Numbered from the stretch's first letter, positions 20,189 to 27,680 are shown. The stretch: DNA of 64,000 nucleotides from Shewanella electrica (GCF_022321485.1 NZ_JAKOGG010000001.1:124001-188000), one strand, 5' to 3'. The notes: a model not told the origin generated them from the sequence alone. Made by a program: numbers and translations.

Positions 20189-20824
20189 ATGCAGTGGCGC
20201 AATAAACTTGGCAAGGTGGCGGTTATTTTACTGCTTGTGCCGCAACTCATGGCTTGTGCCGTGGTGGCTAATGCGCAAAAGCGGCAGCAAGCGATACTTG
20301 ATAGTGCCGAATCTCAGTGCGATTTTGCTGCGGCAGTCACTACGCCAACACCAACAGAAAATGGTTTTAAGGTGGTGGTAGATAACCACTCGCCCGCCTG
20401 TGATAATTTTGCTGAGGGTAAGAGTTACTATGCAATAGTGCCGATTAAGCCAAATGCGACGCTCCGCATCAGCAGTGAAGCCTACAACCCCGCGTTATAT
20501 TTCAAGCCAATCGTCCGCTTTTATGATGCAAACTTTAACGCAGAGAAAACACTTATTCCTGAATTGCGCCCGCCTAAATTTACATCGTATTTATCACAGG
20601 AACGCGTGATGCAAGGCACGGTGGTAACCCCCTCCAATGCCCATTATCTGTTGATTTATACTAGCCCCACCTTCCTGCAAACATGGGATTACTTTACCGT
20701 CACCCCTGGGCGCTTTGAGGCTGTACGGCAGAATGACCACTATGTTCAGCGCCAGACGCCCAGTCAAACAAGCCTTATCTATCGTGGTCGTGTAGGCACG
20801 TTAACTATTAACTATATTGAGTGA
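20189..20824 (+). CDS. Putative lipoprotein
   Basis: This 211-residue protein starts with a hydrophobic segment and an apparent lipobox (QLMACAV, Cys near residue 23), so it is probably lipid-anchored. Residues 45-211 are beta-rich with several aromatic residues and end in TINYIE. I considered a MalM-like periplasmic fold but cannot support it. It is the only forward-strand gene inside the island of reverse-strand immunity-like genes and stands alone. Confidence 0.68.
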   Translation: MQWRNKLGKVAVILLLVPQLMACAVVANAQKRQQAILDSAESQCDFAAAVTTPTPTENGFKVVVDNHSPACDNFAEGKSYYAIVPIKPNATLRISSEAYNPALYFKPIVRFYDANFNAEKTLIPELRPPKFTSYLSQERVMQGTVVTPSNAHYLLIYTSPTFLQTWDYFTVTPGRFEAVRQNDHYVQRQTPSQTSLIYRGRVGTLTINYIE

Positions 20825-21045
20825 GTAGCCCAAGGTGACTCAGGATTTAGCTAACAGCGGCCAATTGGCGAATGGCTCGCTACACGCTGGATATGGCAGC
20901 GATAGCCGTTTAGGGCAGGCATAAGCATGACAAGCTTGGCTAACGCTAAAAAGGCTATGGGTTGAACAGGCCCGCTGTAGATACAGATAACTTATTCATA
21001 CGGCCTGCCCCAAACCTGAGATATCTGCTAGCTTGTATGCATGAA

Positions 21046-21070
21046 AACAGGCTACGAAAAGTAGCCTGTT
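21046..21070 (-). terminator. Terminator after the second Imm49-like gene
   Basis: A perfect 10-bp stem (AACAGGCTAC / GTAGCCTGTT, loop GAAAA) is followed by a short T run on the minus strand. It lies 27 bases downstream of the reverse-strand gene ending at 21097. Confidence 0.75.
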
Positions 21071-21096
21071 TATACGCGTTTGAATAAGAAAAGACC

Positions 21097-21933
21097 TTAG
21101 CTAAAATCCCCATCCACTAACCACTGCGGAATATAGTCCGTTTCGAAGTCGAGTTGCCAGCCGTTGCGGGCTTTAGCAATAGCGGCTAGCGCAGTAAGCG
21201 CTAACGATATCCAGCCAGCTTTATCGTACTTGTCCCCATTCCAATATTTCTTATGCAGCTTCACCGCTTCTTTAACCACTTGATTAAATTCCGCTTCGGC
21301 ATCAGGGGTGAAGATGCAACGGATAACCGGTAATAGCGGTACCAGTAAGTGATTGGACCATTTAGCGCGGTCTTTGCCTTTTATCTCAGCCGTCAGTGCC
21401 ACTTTTAAGCGTTCGGCCATATCGGCGTTTTGTTGAAACAAGCCTTGCAGTACAGCCACTAAGGCTAAATCAAATGCATCGCTGGGAATATTGGCCATGG
21501 CAAAGTGTTTGGGCTGTACTTGCTGCAAACTATTAATGGCGTCGATATCGCGCAGCAAAATGGCGGTAAAGTAAGTTTCCCACCAAGCATTACTGTCGGT
21601 GTAGTCGCCTTTGTAGCGTCCTGTCAGCGTTATCTGCTGGCCATTAATGCTGACCTCAAAGGTCTCGCCATGGCGCACATGTTGAGCGAAATGGGCGACA
21701 CCAAACTCTCTTGCGAGCTTTAGATAGCGTAAGGTGGTTGATTTTGGGCAATCGGCGATTAGTGAGTACGAGACGCCTTTTAACGATTCAGTAATGTATA
21801 AACCCATCACACTACCACCATTATTCCGACGCATATTGTCATATAGACCATCATCATCGGATAGAAGCCCCTCAAATGTTTCTAATGCTTCAAGCGGTAT
21901 GAACTTTTTTAACTCAAGATGGCGTTTAATCAT
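21097..21933 (-). CDS. Imm49-like immunity protein, paralogue 2
   Basis: This 278-residue protein is the second Imm49-like protein in the island. The start is set at 21933 because a strong AAGGAAG site lies before that ATG and the upstream in-frame extension to 22053 does not look like family sequence. Its last 25 residues match those of paralogue 1, and a second patch near the IRCIFTPDA segment is also almost identical in DNA. Other parts differ widely, which gives a patchwork. It lacks the MSKIKN leader. No matching toxin gene is seen, so it is either an orphan or protects against a toxin encoded elsewhere. Confidence 0.72.
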   Translation of the reverse strand: MIKRHLELKKFIPLEALETFEGLLSDDDGLYDNMRRNNGGSVMGLYITESLKGVSYSLIADCPKSTTLRYLKLAREFGVAHFAQHVRHGETFEVSINGQQITLTGRYKGDYTDSNAWWETYFTAILLRDIDAINSLQQVQPKHFAMANIPSDAFDLALVAVLQGLFQQNADMAERLKVALTAEIKGKDRAKWSNHLLVPLLPVIRCIFTPDAEAEFNQVVKEAVKLHKKYWNGDKYDKAGWISLALTALAAIAKARNGWQLDFETDYIPQWLVDGDFS

Positions 21934-22267
21934 GGGGTACTTCCTTGGTAAATCGGTCGATGCGCTATTGGCACCGTTAGTCCAGTTAGCGCCGCAAGCA
22001 GAATGCGGCACTACTAATAAGTGGTGTGGCAAATATGGGCTTGAACGGCGCACTATGTTTGTTTGCGGGTTAAATACACAGCGTTGCTGATTGATGAGAC
22101 GAAATCGGGTTATTACCGTGAATCAATCACTCGCAGGTGCAAGCTGTTAATCATCACTAGATAACCTAAAATGGCGATGCAATACACACAATATGCAGTA
22201 AAAACCGCCAGTTAACGGTTGTTTGACTGAAAAAGCTGCATTTGGTGAGTTTATCCTGAAAAAGTCC

Positions 22268-22296
22268 TTTACCTTTAACGGGGGTTTTTGCATAAT
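22268..22296 (+). promoter_or_regulatory. tRNA-Trp promoter
   Basis: TTTACC (-35, 22268-22273) and CATAAT (-10, 22291-22296) are separated by exactly 17 bases. A GC-rich stretch follows, as is usual for stringently controlled stable RNA promoters. Confidence 0.65.
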
Positions 22297-22309
22297 GCGT
22301 CCCGTTCGA

Positions 22310-22386
22310 AGGGGTGTAGTTCCAATTGGTAGAACAGCGGTCTCCAAAACCGACGGTTGCGAGTTCGAGTCTTGCCACCCCTGCCA
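22310..22386 (+). tRNA. tRNA-Trp (anticodon CCA)
   Basis: The full cloverleaf can be drawn. The acceptor stem AGGGGTG pairs with CACCCCT, the D stem is GTTC/GAAC, the anticodon loop is CTCCAAA with CCA in the centre, the T stem is GCGAG/CTTGC with loop TTCGAGT, and the discriminator G and CCA end are encoded. The outermost pair of the anticodon stem is a G-A mismatch. The gene stands alone at the right edge of the immunity island. tRNA genes often mark island borders, but I see no 3'-end duplicate within the window. Confidence 0.93.
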
Positions 22387-22392
22387 TATTCT

Positions 22393-22429
22393 AACGGCTC
22401 GCATAGCAATATGCGGGCCGTTTCCTTTT
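22393..22429 (+). terminator. tRNA-Trp terminator
   Basis: A 12-bp stem with one G-T pair (AACGGCTCGCAT / ATGCGGGCCGTT, loop AGCAAT) is followed by a T-rich tract, a few bases after the tRNA CCA end. Confidence 0.85.
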
Positions 22430-22502
22430 TCAGGGCATCAGTAACATGAGCGCCCAAGCACTCGCCAAACTATCTATGGCGAGTGCTCAGTATGACAACC
22501 TA

Positions 22503-23267
22503 TTACGGTTTGACTGCCTTAACGAAGTAACGATCGGTGTGACCCATAATCTGCTCATCAAATACTGAGAGTTGATGGTTGTCTTGCGGGTTGTGGTAGA
22601 TGTCTGAGGTGGTTTGCTCAATAAAGCCTGCTTGCTCTAACAACTCGGTGATGACGTGCGGTTCAATGCGATGCAGTTTGTCGTTGTTGTTACCGGCACT
22701 GCCAACGTGGTCAACCACGGCAAAGGTGGCACCGGGCTTAAGCGCTTGATAGACGTTTTTAAGGATCTTCAGCGTTTCTGCTTCGCCCAAGCTGTTGTAA
22801 TAATCGTGAATATTATTGCCCCAGAACACCAGATCCAGCTGATTATGCAGCGGAATGGCATCCATCTCCCAAATCACGGCTTGCACATTCGTCAGCTTGG
22901 CACCGTCGATGCGGTCATGTAGCTGTTTAAGATACTTACCATCGGCCATGGTTTCCATGTGGTGATTGTTTTGGGCGTACACCATGCCTTTACTCCCCAC
23001 GGCGGCGGATAAAATCTCCGTGCTGTAACCCGAACCTGCGCCCATATCCATGATGGTCATGCCCGGCGTGATGCCCAAAAATTCCACCATTTTCAGCGGT
23101 AAACGGCTTTTATCTTGCTCTAGCTCGGTTTGATGGAACGGCGTTTTTAATTGGGCTTGCACGTTGGCGATGGCTTGGCTGTTATCGGCGGCAACAACGG
23201 CGAGGGAAGGCGTTAATAGTAAGGCTGCGAGTAGCGGTAAAGTGCGATGAAGATGCGTCATAGTCAT
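22503..23267 (-). CDS. Class I SAM-dependent methyltransferase with an export signal
   Basis: The 254-residue protein has a Rossmann-type methyltransferase domain with the SAM-binding glycine motif in MDMGAGSGYSTEIL (about 73-86) and the usual post-motifs (DLVFWGNNIHDY, LKPGATFAVVDH). It begins with a clear signal peptide (about 1-26, cleavage near VVAADN). An exported methyltransferase is unusual because SAM is made in the cytoplasm, though signal-bearing members of this family are known to me from other Proteobacteria. The substrate is unknown. The gene stands alone between tRNA-Trp and dps. Confidence 0.85.
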   Translation of the reverse strand: MTMTHLHRTLPLLAALLLTPSLAVVAADNSQAIANVQAQLKTPFHQTELEQDKSRLPLKMVEFLGITPGMTIMDMGAGSGYSTEILSAAVGSKGMVYAQNNHHMETMADGKYLKQLHDRIDGAKLTNVQAVIWEMDAIPLHNQLDLVFWGNNIHDYYNSLGEAETLKILKNVYQALKPGATFAVVDHVGSAGNNNDKLHRIEPHVITELLEQAGFIEQTTSDIYHNPQDNHQLSVFDEQIMGHTDRYFVKAVKP

Positions 23268-23434
23268 ATTCCATTATTAACAGCTAATTTGTGAGCTTTC
23301 ATACTAGCAGAGATCTCGCCAGTGGTTAGTTGAATAAAATGGGTGGAATCTATCGGCTTAACTGAAGTAAGTGTGGGTACATGCTCGGATAGAATGTTGC
23401 AGCATGACGTATGCATTGGCGTTTTTGACTGCTC

Positions 23435-23464
23435 AAAAAAAGGGCCACATTGCGTGGCCCAAAA
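23435..23464 (-). terminator. dps terminator
   Basis: Read on the minus strand, the stem GGGCCAC / GTGGCCC is followed by seven T. It lies about 50 bases after the dps stop codon. Confidence 0.85.
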
Positions 23465-23511
23465 CATAACTCAGATAATGATAGATAGATGAATATGCAG
23501 AGAAAAACTGA

Positions 23512-23985
23512 TTAGCGCTGTAGCAGCGAACGCAGCATCCAAGCGGTTTTCTCATGCAGCTGGATACGCTGGGTTAGCAAATCGGCGGTCGCTTCGTCAT
23601 TGGCTTGGTTAACCAACGGATAGAGGCTACGGGCGTTGCGAATAATCACTTCTTGGCCTTCCAGCAATTCTTGAATCATCTGGTTAGCATCAGTCACACC
23701 GTTATCTTCTTTAATGCCGGTTACTGCGGCAAAGGCACTGTAGGAGCCTGGCACACGTTCGCCCAAGGCACGCACACGTTCCGCCAGTACATCGACTGCG
23801 GTTGCCAGTTCGAGGTATTGATCCTCAAACATCTGGTGCAAGCTGTTAAACATTGGCCCGGTCACGTTCCAATGGAAGCTGTGGGTCTTCAGGTACAGGC
23901 TGTAGGTGTCGGCCAACACTTTATATAGACCCTTGGCAATCTCTTGACGATTTGCTTGATCGATTCCGATATTAATCTGACTCAT
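23512..23985 (-). CDS. dps: Dps-family ferritin-like DNA protection protein
   Basis: Dps forms a 12-subunit shell that oxidises iron with hydrogen peroxide and protects DNA in stress. The 157-residue protein has the inter-subunit ferroxidase ligands in the H-x-x-x-W-N-V-x-G region (HSFHWNVTG) and in MFEDQYLELA with the following DVLAERVRALG helix. The N-terminus is short and not lysine-rich, so strong DNA binding of the E. coli kind is uncertain. An AGGAGG site precedes the ATG. The gene is monocistronic, with its own terminator. Confidence 0.95.
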   Translation of the reverse strand: MSQINIGIDQANRQEIAKGLYKVLADTYSLYLKTHSFHWNVTGPMFNSLHQMFEDQYLELATAVDVLAERVRALGERVPGSYSAFAAVTGIKEDNGVTDANQMIQELLEGQEVIIRNARSLYPLVNQANDEATADLLTQRIQLHEKTAWMLRSLLQR

Positions 23986-24160
23986 ATTGACCTCCTCTTA
24001 AGTTGATGGGACTAGTCTAACGCTCACGCTGAGAGTTTAAAGTGGATAGAATCGATGTTACTAATCGGATTTTTAGTGGAACTTGCTTGAATAACGGCTA
24101 AGCCCCATTGTGCTGGGGATTCTGGTAAACTGTCGCCAATTGGATGTTAACGGGTGTTAA

Positions 24161-24508
24161 ATGAACAGTTATCTTCACGCCATGGGCATTACCCAATGGC
24201 AGCCAAAATCTGAGCAAATAAGCGATGGCTTATGGTTGTTGGCCGACAGCGGCAATGATGTCAGCCTTGAGCATCCGCTGGTGCAAGAAGTATTAAAGCT
24301 GCTGCAAGTGGACAGCCGCGATTGCCAGATTGCCAGCAGTGAGACCGCCGACAAAATCGCCCCAAGCCAAGTGTTATGGGACATGCGCGCTCAACCACAA
24401 ACCGGCCGCCTGCGCAGCCAACCATTGCCGATGCTGTGCCAAAGCGCCCCCGCCAAACGTGAGCTATGGCAGCAGATTTGGCAGCAAGAGTGGCAGCAAC
24501 AGCAATGA
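24161..24508 (+). CDS. holD: DNA polymerase III psi subunit
   Basis: HolD joins the chi subunit and SSB to the clamp loader of the replisome. The 115-residue protein is recognised by its N-terminal MGITQW segment, the LLADS/VLKLL region and the C-terminal RELWQQIW segment, which match the pattern of E. coli HolD. It is slightly shorter than the E. coli protein (137). Its stop overlaps the start of rimI (ATGA), the same arrangement as in other Gammaproteobacteria. Confidence 0.85.
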   Translation: MNSYLHAMGITQWQPKSEQISDGLWLLADSGNDVSLEHPLVQEVLKLLQVDSRDCQIASSETADKIAPSQVLWDMRAQPQTGRLRSQPLPMLCQSAPAKRELWQQIWQQEWQQQQ

Positions 24509-24963
24509 TCAAACCGCTGACGATTGATAACCTCGGCAGCATGCTGCCCATCGAACAAGCCGCCCATGCTTATCCGTGGAGTGAAGCCGTACTTGCCAGC
24601 TGTTTTGGCGAACGCTACCGCGTATTTGGGCTGTTTATTGAAGAGGAAGCAGGGCAGTCTGAGTTGCTCGGTTACGCCATCTACCAATTTCTATTTGAAG
24701 AAGCGACGCTGATGAATATCTGCATCAATCCCAGCGCACAGGGCAGGGGATTAGGTAACACACTCCTCAGCCACAGCATGCAAACACTGGTGGATGATGC
24801 CGCCATCGAAGTGGTGTTCTTAGAAGTACGCCAAAGCAACCAAGCCGCCATCGCCCTCTATCAAAAACTCGGCTTCAGCATCGACGGCGAACGCAAAAAC
24901 TACTACGAAACCGCTGACGGTCGAGAAACCGCCGTGCTGATGTCAAAGCGGTTTGGTGCATAA
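24505..24963 (+). CDS. rimI: Ribosomal protein S18 alanine N-acetyltransferase
   Basis: RimI acetylates the N-terminal alanine of ribosomal protein S18. The 152-residue GNAT protein starts at the ATG overlapping the holD stop; a longer frame from 24466 is not needed. Motif A is visible in INPSAQGRGLGNTLL, and the C-terminal VRQSNQAAIALYQKLGF and KNYYET stretches are typical of RimI. A decayed fragment resembling this 3' end is found at 26430-26515. Confidence 0.92.
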   Translation: MIKPLTIDNLGSMLPIEQAAHAYPWSEAVLASCFGERYRVFGLFIEEEAGQSELLGYAIYQFLFEEATLMNICINPSAQGRGLGNTLLSHSMQTLVDDAAIEVVFLEVRQSNQAAIALYQKLGFSIDGERKNYYETADGRETAVLMSKRFGA

Positions 24964-24993
24964 TTGAGTTGCGGATGAGCAGCGGCTGGTGAT

Positions 24994-25389
24994 TCACTCT
25001 TCGATCTCCGGCTCTTGGTAGTGCTCTCTCAGTGCTACCCGTTCGCCTTTTTCAGCGAGCAGTAGCACTTCATCGGCGGCAATGTTGATCTGCGTTAGCG
25101 CGAAGTAGCGCAGCTCATACTCCGCTTGATTAAGCTCGTGAGTTAACACCAGCAAAAAGTCTTTACCTTGGTAATCCGCACCGAAGCTCTGCAACTCCTG
25201 CTTGAATTCAGCTACCGTCTTTTCCCGTAGATAGGGTTCTCGTTCGCCAATCGCCGCACCGGGCGAGTCACTTTTTACTTGCCCAACCATATCGATGCGA
25301 GACTTCAATCCCACACTGGAAATGGCGCAGCTGATGGCCAATTTATCATCGGCCGACTGCAACGCCGTTAGTATTGCTTCTATGTTCAT
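24994..25389 (-). CDS. Hypothetical protein
   Basis: I do not recognise this 131-residue protein. It has no signal peptide or membrane segment, is acidic (ending EPEIEE), and appears to mix helix and strand. A segment with the order EFKQELQSFG, DFLLVLTHEL and YFALTQINIA looks like a folded small domain. It is convergent with rimI and lies just before the toxin-antitoxin operon. A protein of this size at the edge of an accessory segment might be an immunity or regulatory protein, but nothing in the sequence shows this. Confidence 0.6.
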   Translation of the reverse strand: MNIEAILTALQSADDKLAISCAISSVGLKSRIDMVGQVKSDSPGAAIGEREPYLREKTVAEFKQELQSFGADYQGKDFLLVLTHELNQAEYELRYFALTQINIAADEVLLLAEKGERVALREHYQEPEIEE

Positions 25390-25526
25390 TAGTTAATCTT
25401 TTTCATGTTGTTGAATATCATTACATCGCTCGCATGTTACACCTTTTCTGGCGTAATGCAGGCGAGTAGCAATGAAAGTGACGGTGGTTAGCATGTTACC
25501 TGTCTGCTTTAACTAATAACTATTGG

Positions 25527-25599
25527 TGTGCCAAAGTGACACTTAAATTGATCATTTTTGAGTTTGATACCATAATGCTTGCTGTGCCACTTTGACACA
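25527..25599 (+). promoter_or_regulatory. Toxin-antitoxin promoter flanked by inverted operator copies
   Basis: TTGATC (25548-25553), 17 bases and CATAAT (25571-25576) form a promoter. It is flanked by TGTGCCAAAGTGACA (25527-25541) and TGCCACTTTGACACA (25585-25599), which are inverted copies of each other (13 of 15 bases). The second covers the expected transcription start. This fits autorepression by the antitoxin or the complex. Confidence 0.65.
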
Positions 25600-25611
25600 T
25601 TGGAGAACACG

Positions 25612-25887
25612 ATGGCCTCAACATTACCGCGTATTACCGCCAGAGTAGACCTTGATACACAAGATTTACTGACCAAAGCCGCCGCTATTGCCGGTATGTC
25701 TAGCATTAACTCTTTTGTGCTAAATGCCGCGATTGAAAAAGCTAAGCAGGTAATTGAGCGCGAAGAAACTCTCAAACTCAGCCGAATCGACGCTATGGCA
25801 CTGATGGAAGCGCTCGACCAACCCGCCAAGCCCAATGCCAAACTGCAAGCCGCCGCCAAGCGCTATGACGGTAAAACCCAGCAATGA
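25612..25887 (+). CDS. DUF1778 (TacA/AtaR-like) antitoxin
   Basis: The 91-residue protein has an N-terminal ribbon-helix-helix DNA-binding segment (RITARVDLDTQDLLTKAAA then SSINSFVLNAAIEKA) and a C-terminal tail rich in Ala, Lys and Pro that would wrap the toxin. This is the usual layout of DUF1778 antitoxins paired with GNAT toxins. I start it at the ATG at 25612, which has a GGAG site, not at the in-frame codon at 25579. Its stop overlaps the start of the toxin gene (ATGA), and a promoter flanked by operator-like repeats lies upstream. Confidence 0.9.
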   Translation: MASTLPRITARVDLDTQDLLTKAAAIAGMSSINSFVLNAAIEKAKQVIEREETLKLSRIDAMALMEALDQPAKPNAKLQAAAKRYDGKTQQ

Positions 25888-26378
25888 ATACCGTGCTGCT
25901 CGACAAAGATAAACACGATAGAAACCGATTCAATTGTGGTATCGACGCGCTGAATAACTACTTCAAAGTGATGGCCAGCCAGCAAGCCAAAAAAGACAAC
26001 ACCCGCACCTTTGTGTTGGAAGATGACACCGATAACTCGGCCGTGATTGGGTTTTATACGCTAACTATGACCCCGATTGATCTGAACACCTTGCCCAGTA
26101 AACTGCAGAAAAAGCACCAGTCATCGATGTCTGGCGGACTCATCGCCCGCTTAGCCGTAGATAATCGTTACCAAGGCCGAGGATTCGGTGAATGGTTACT
26201 GATCGACGCCCTGCGTAAATTACTCGCCGCCAGCGACACCGTCGCCTTTCCCATCGTCATCGTTGATGCCAAAGACGGCGCCGCACACTTTTACGAAAAA
26301 TATGGCTTCACCGCATTTCAAGACACTGAAAACAAACTCTTCATCACCATCGCAAACATCCGTGCCAGCCTGAGTTAA
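25884..26378 (+). CDS. GNAT-family toxin (TacT/AtaT-like)
   Basis: Toxins of this family acetylate the amino group on charged aminoacyl-tRNA and stop translation. The 164-residue protein has the family opening (LDKDKHDRNRFNCGIDALNNYF), the acetyl-CoA motif in RLAVDNRYQGRGFGEWLL (about 90-107), and the tyrosine region HFYEKYGF near the C-terminus that supplies the catalytic Tyr in relatives. It overlaps the antitoxin gene by four bases, so both are made from one message. Which tRNA is the target cannot be told. Confidence 0.9.
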   Translation: MNTVLLDKDKHDRNRFNCGIDALNNYFKVMASQQAKKDNTRTFVLEDDTDNSAVIGFYTLTMTPIDLNTLPSKLQKKHQSSMSGGLIARLAVDNRYQGRGFGEWLLIDALRKLLAASDTVAFPIVIVDAKDGAAHFYEKYGFTAFQDTENKLFITIANIRASLS

Positions 26379-26429
26379 TGGCATGATTACCCAAGAAAAA
26401 CGCCCAACCAAGATGTGAGTAACGCATCA

Positions 26430-26515
26430 TCGGTGCTTCTCTAAGTGCATCGAATCAACCAGTCCTACATCGCCCGCTATCCTTCACCATCGACGGTGAA
26501 CACAAAAATTATTAT
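26430..26515 (+). pseudogene. Decayed rimI-like 3' fragment
   Basis: These bases align without gaps to rimI 3' sequence around 24821-24872 (about 35 of 52 identical), then skip 10 bases and align again over 34 bases with about 6 differences. In the rimI frame the translation reads VLL-stop-VHRINQSYIARY against VFLEVRQSNQAAIALY, then after the gap TIDGE-x-KNYY. The Glu codon has become TAA. It is a relic of a second RimI-type gene, cut off at the end of the AT-rich gene at 26512. Confidence 0.7.
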
Positions 26516-27300
26516 CTGTAATTTTGTCTTTTAATAAGTATGGGTTTTGGTTTTAATTCGTAAGCATTTAATATTGATTTCGCTTGATTCTCTGTTATGT
26601 TTTTTAGATTTGTATTCTTTAAAACATTTGTTTTGGAGTTGAATGTTCTCTTTAATAAAAGAACATACGCCTCACTTTTGAATTCATCGGAAATGAATTC
26701 ATTTGTTTGGATTTTCATGAATGCTTTTGCTAAATGTTCCCAAATTTCTATTTCATTTTCAGGGTTTTTATCTCTAGAAAAATCGTCTAGGGAATCATTT
26801 ATTGACCTGGGATAAACTATGGATAACACATCTCTAAATATAGATATTCTCTGCTTCTGAGAGTTGCTTAATATGCTTGTGCCAATTGGAGAAGGTGTTA
26901 AATCTTTCACTTTGACTGTATTCATATTTTTTTCATCTAATTCATGATCTTGTTCATGAGTGTTTTTGTTATTACGTATGTCGTGTAAGGTTGCGACTTT
27001 AGCTTTTCCGAATAATTCCTCACATATGTTAATCACATTTTTTCTCGCAACTTCGAATGGAAGTCTGAAAAACTCTCTTCTCTTATTATGTCTATATGAT
27101 TTAAGAGTTTCATGAATCTTTTTTTCAGCAATATCACAATCAGGAACGGTGCATGAGAATAAAACGTCAAATGGTTCTGGGACCCCAGTTTTCCCAAAAT
27201 ATATTTGTTTTGCTCTAACTTCAGGGCTTATTCTTGTTTTCCCTATTTTTAATACATATGGTTCGAACGATTTGTTATTTAAAATGTATATAAAACTCAT
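26512..27300 (-). CDS. T5orf172/GIY-YIG domain protein
   Basis: The 262-residue protein opens with a T5orf172-type GIY-YIG nuclease domain (about 1-95): FIYILNN, then YVLKIGKT, a conserved Arg (EVRAKQIYFGKTGVPEPFDV), the IHETL helix with its Glu, and RREFFRLP. Such domains occur in phage and mobile-element proteins and in stand-alone proteins; cleavage activity is not proven for all. The C-terminal 160 residues are Asn/Lys-rich, and I do not recognise them. The gene is strongly AT-rich against rimI and lipA on either side, a sign of transfer. Its 3' end abuts the rimI-like relic. Confidence 0.85.
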   Translation of the reverse strand: MSFIYILNNKSFEPYVLKIGKTRISPEVRAKQIYFGKTGVPEPFDVLFSCTVPDCDIAEKKIHETLKSYRHNKRREFFRLPFEVARKNVINICEELFGKAKVATLHDIRNNKNTHEQDHELDEKNMNTVKVKDLTPSPIGTSILSNSQKQRISIFRDVLSIVYPRSINDSLDDFSRDKNPENEIEIWEHLAKAFMKIQTNEFISDEFKSEAYVLLLKRTFNSKTNVLKNTNLKNITENQAKSILNAYELKPKPILIKRQNYR

Positions 27301-27498
27301 TATTTTACCCGGAAATCTCTATTTTTTAGAATAAACACTTTGTAGCATTATTAAAATTTAGTCAATTACGGAATGTTAGTGTAAACCTACCTTATCAATG
27401 CAGAATTGGAATTGAGAAAGGTTTTGTAATTTTCGGAGAAATTTTATCCTACTCAACAGGATTACTCTGAAATTCCCAGCACATGCAGACTTGTGGCC

Positions 27499-27570
27499 GT
27501 CGCCAGCATGGATGCTGGCGTCGAGCTTACACGGATGTACTTGCAGCGTGCCACAAGGATGCGTGTGCAT
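27499..27570. repeat. Short tandem motif array with embedded hairpin
   Basis: Three copies of CANGGATG start at 27507, 27530 and 27554, a spacing of 23-24 bases, close to two helix turns. The first lies in a hairpin (CGCCAGCAT / ATGCTGGCG). Similar CATGGATG-type extragenic repeats near gene ends are familiar to me from Shewanella and Aeromonas, though I cannot check copy number here. The 27301-27650 stretch otherwise holds no gene. Confidence 0.5.
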
Positions 27571-27655
27571 TGCGCACCGCAGGTGATTTAGCGCACCCAA
27601 CCTATCAGGCGATACAAACGCCGACAAAGTGCCACAAAGCTGTCAGCAGACAATA

Positions 27656-27680
27656 AAAAACCGCGCATTGCGCGGTTTTT
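27656..27680 (-). terminator. lipA terminator
   Basis: A perfect 11-bp stem (AAAAACCGCGC / GCGCGGTTTTT, loop ATT) works on both strands. It lies 33 bases downstream of the lipA stop. Confidence 0.9.

Noticed and set aside
26512-27300. A homing endonuclease or restriction enzyme
   Set aside because: Only a T5orf172-type domain is visible; no methylase, intron or recognition domain was seen, so no specific function is claimed.
27499-27570. A CRISPR array
   Set aside because: Three 8-base motifs at 23-24-base spacing are too short and too few, with no cas genes nearby.
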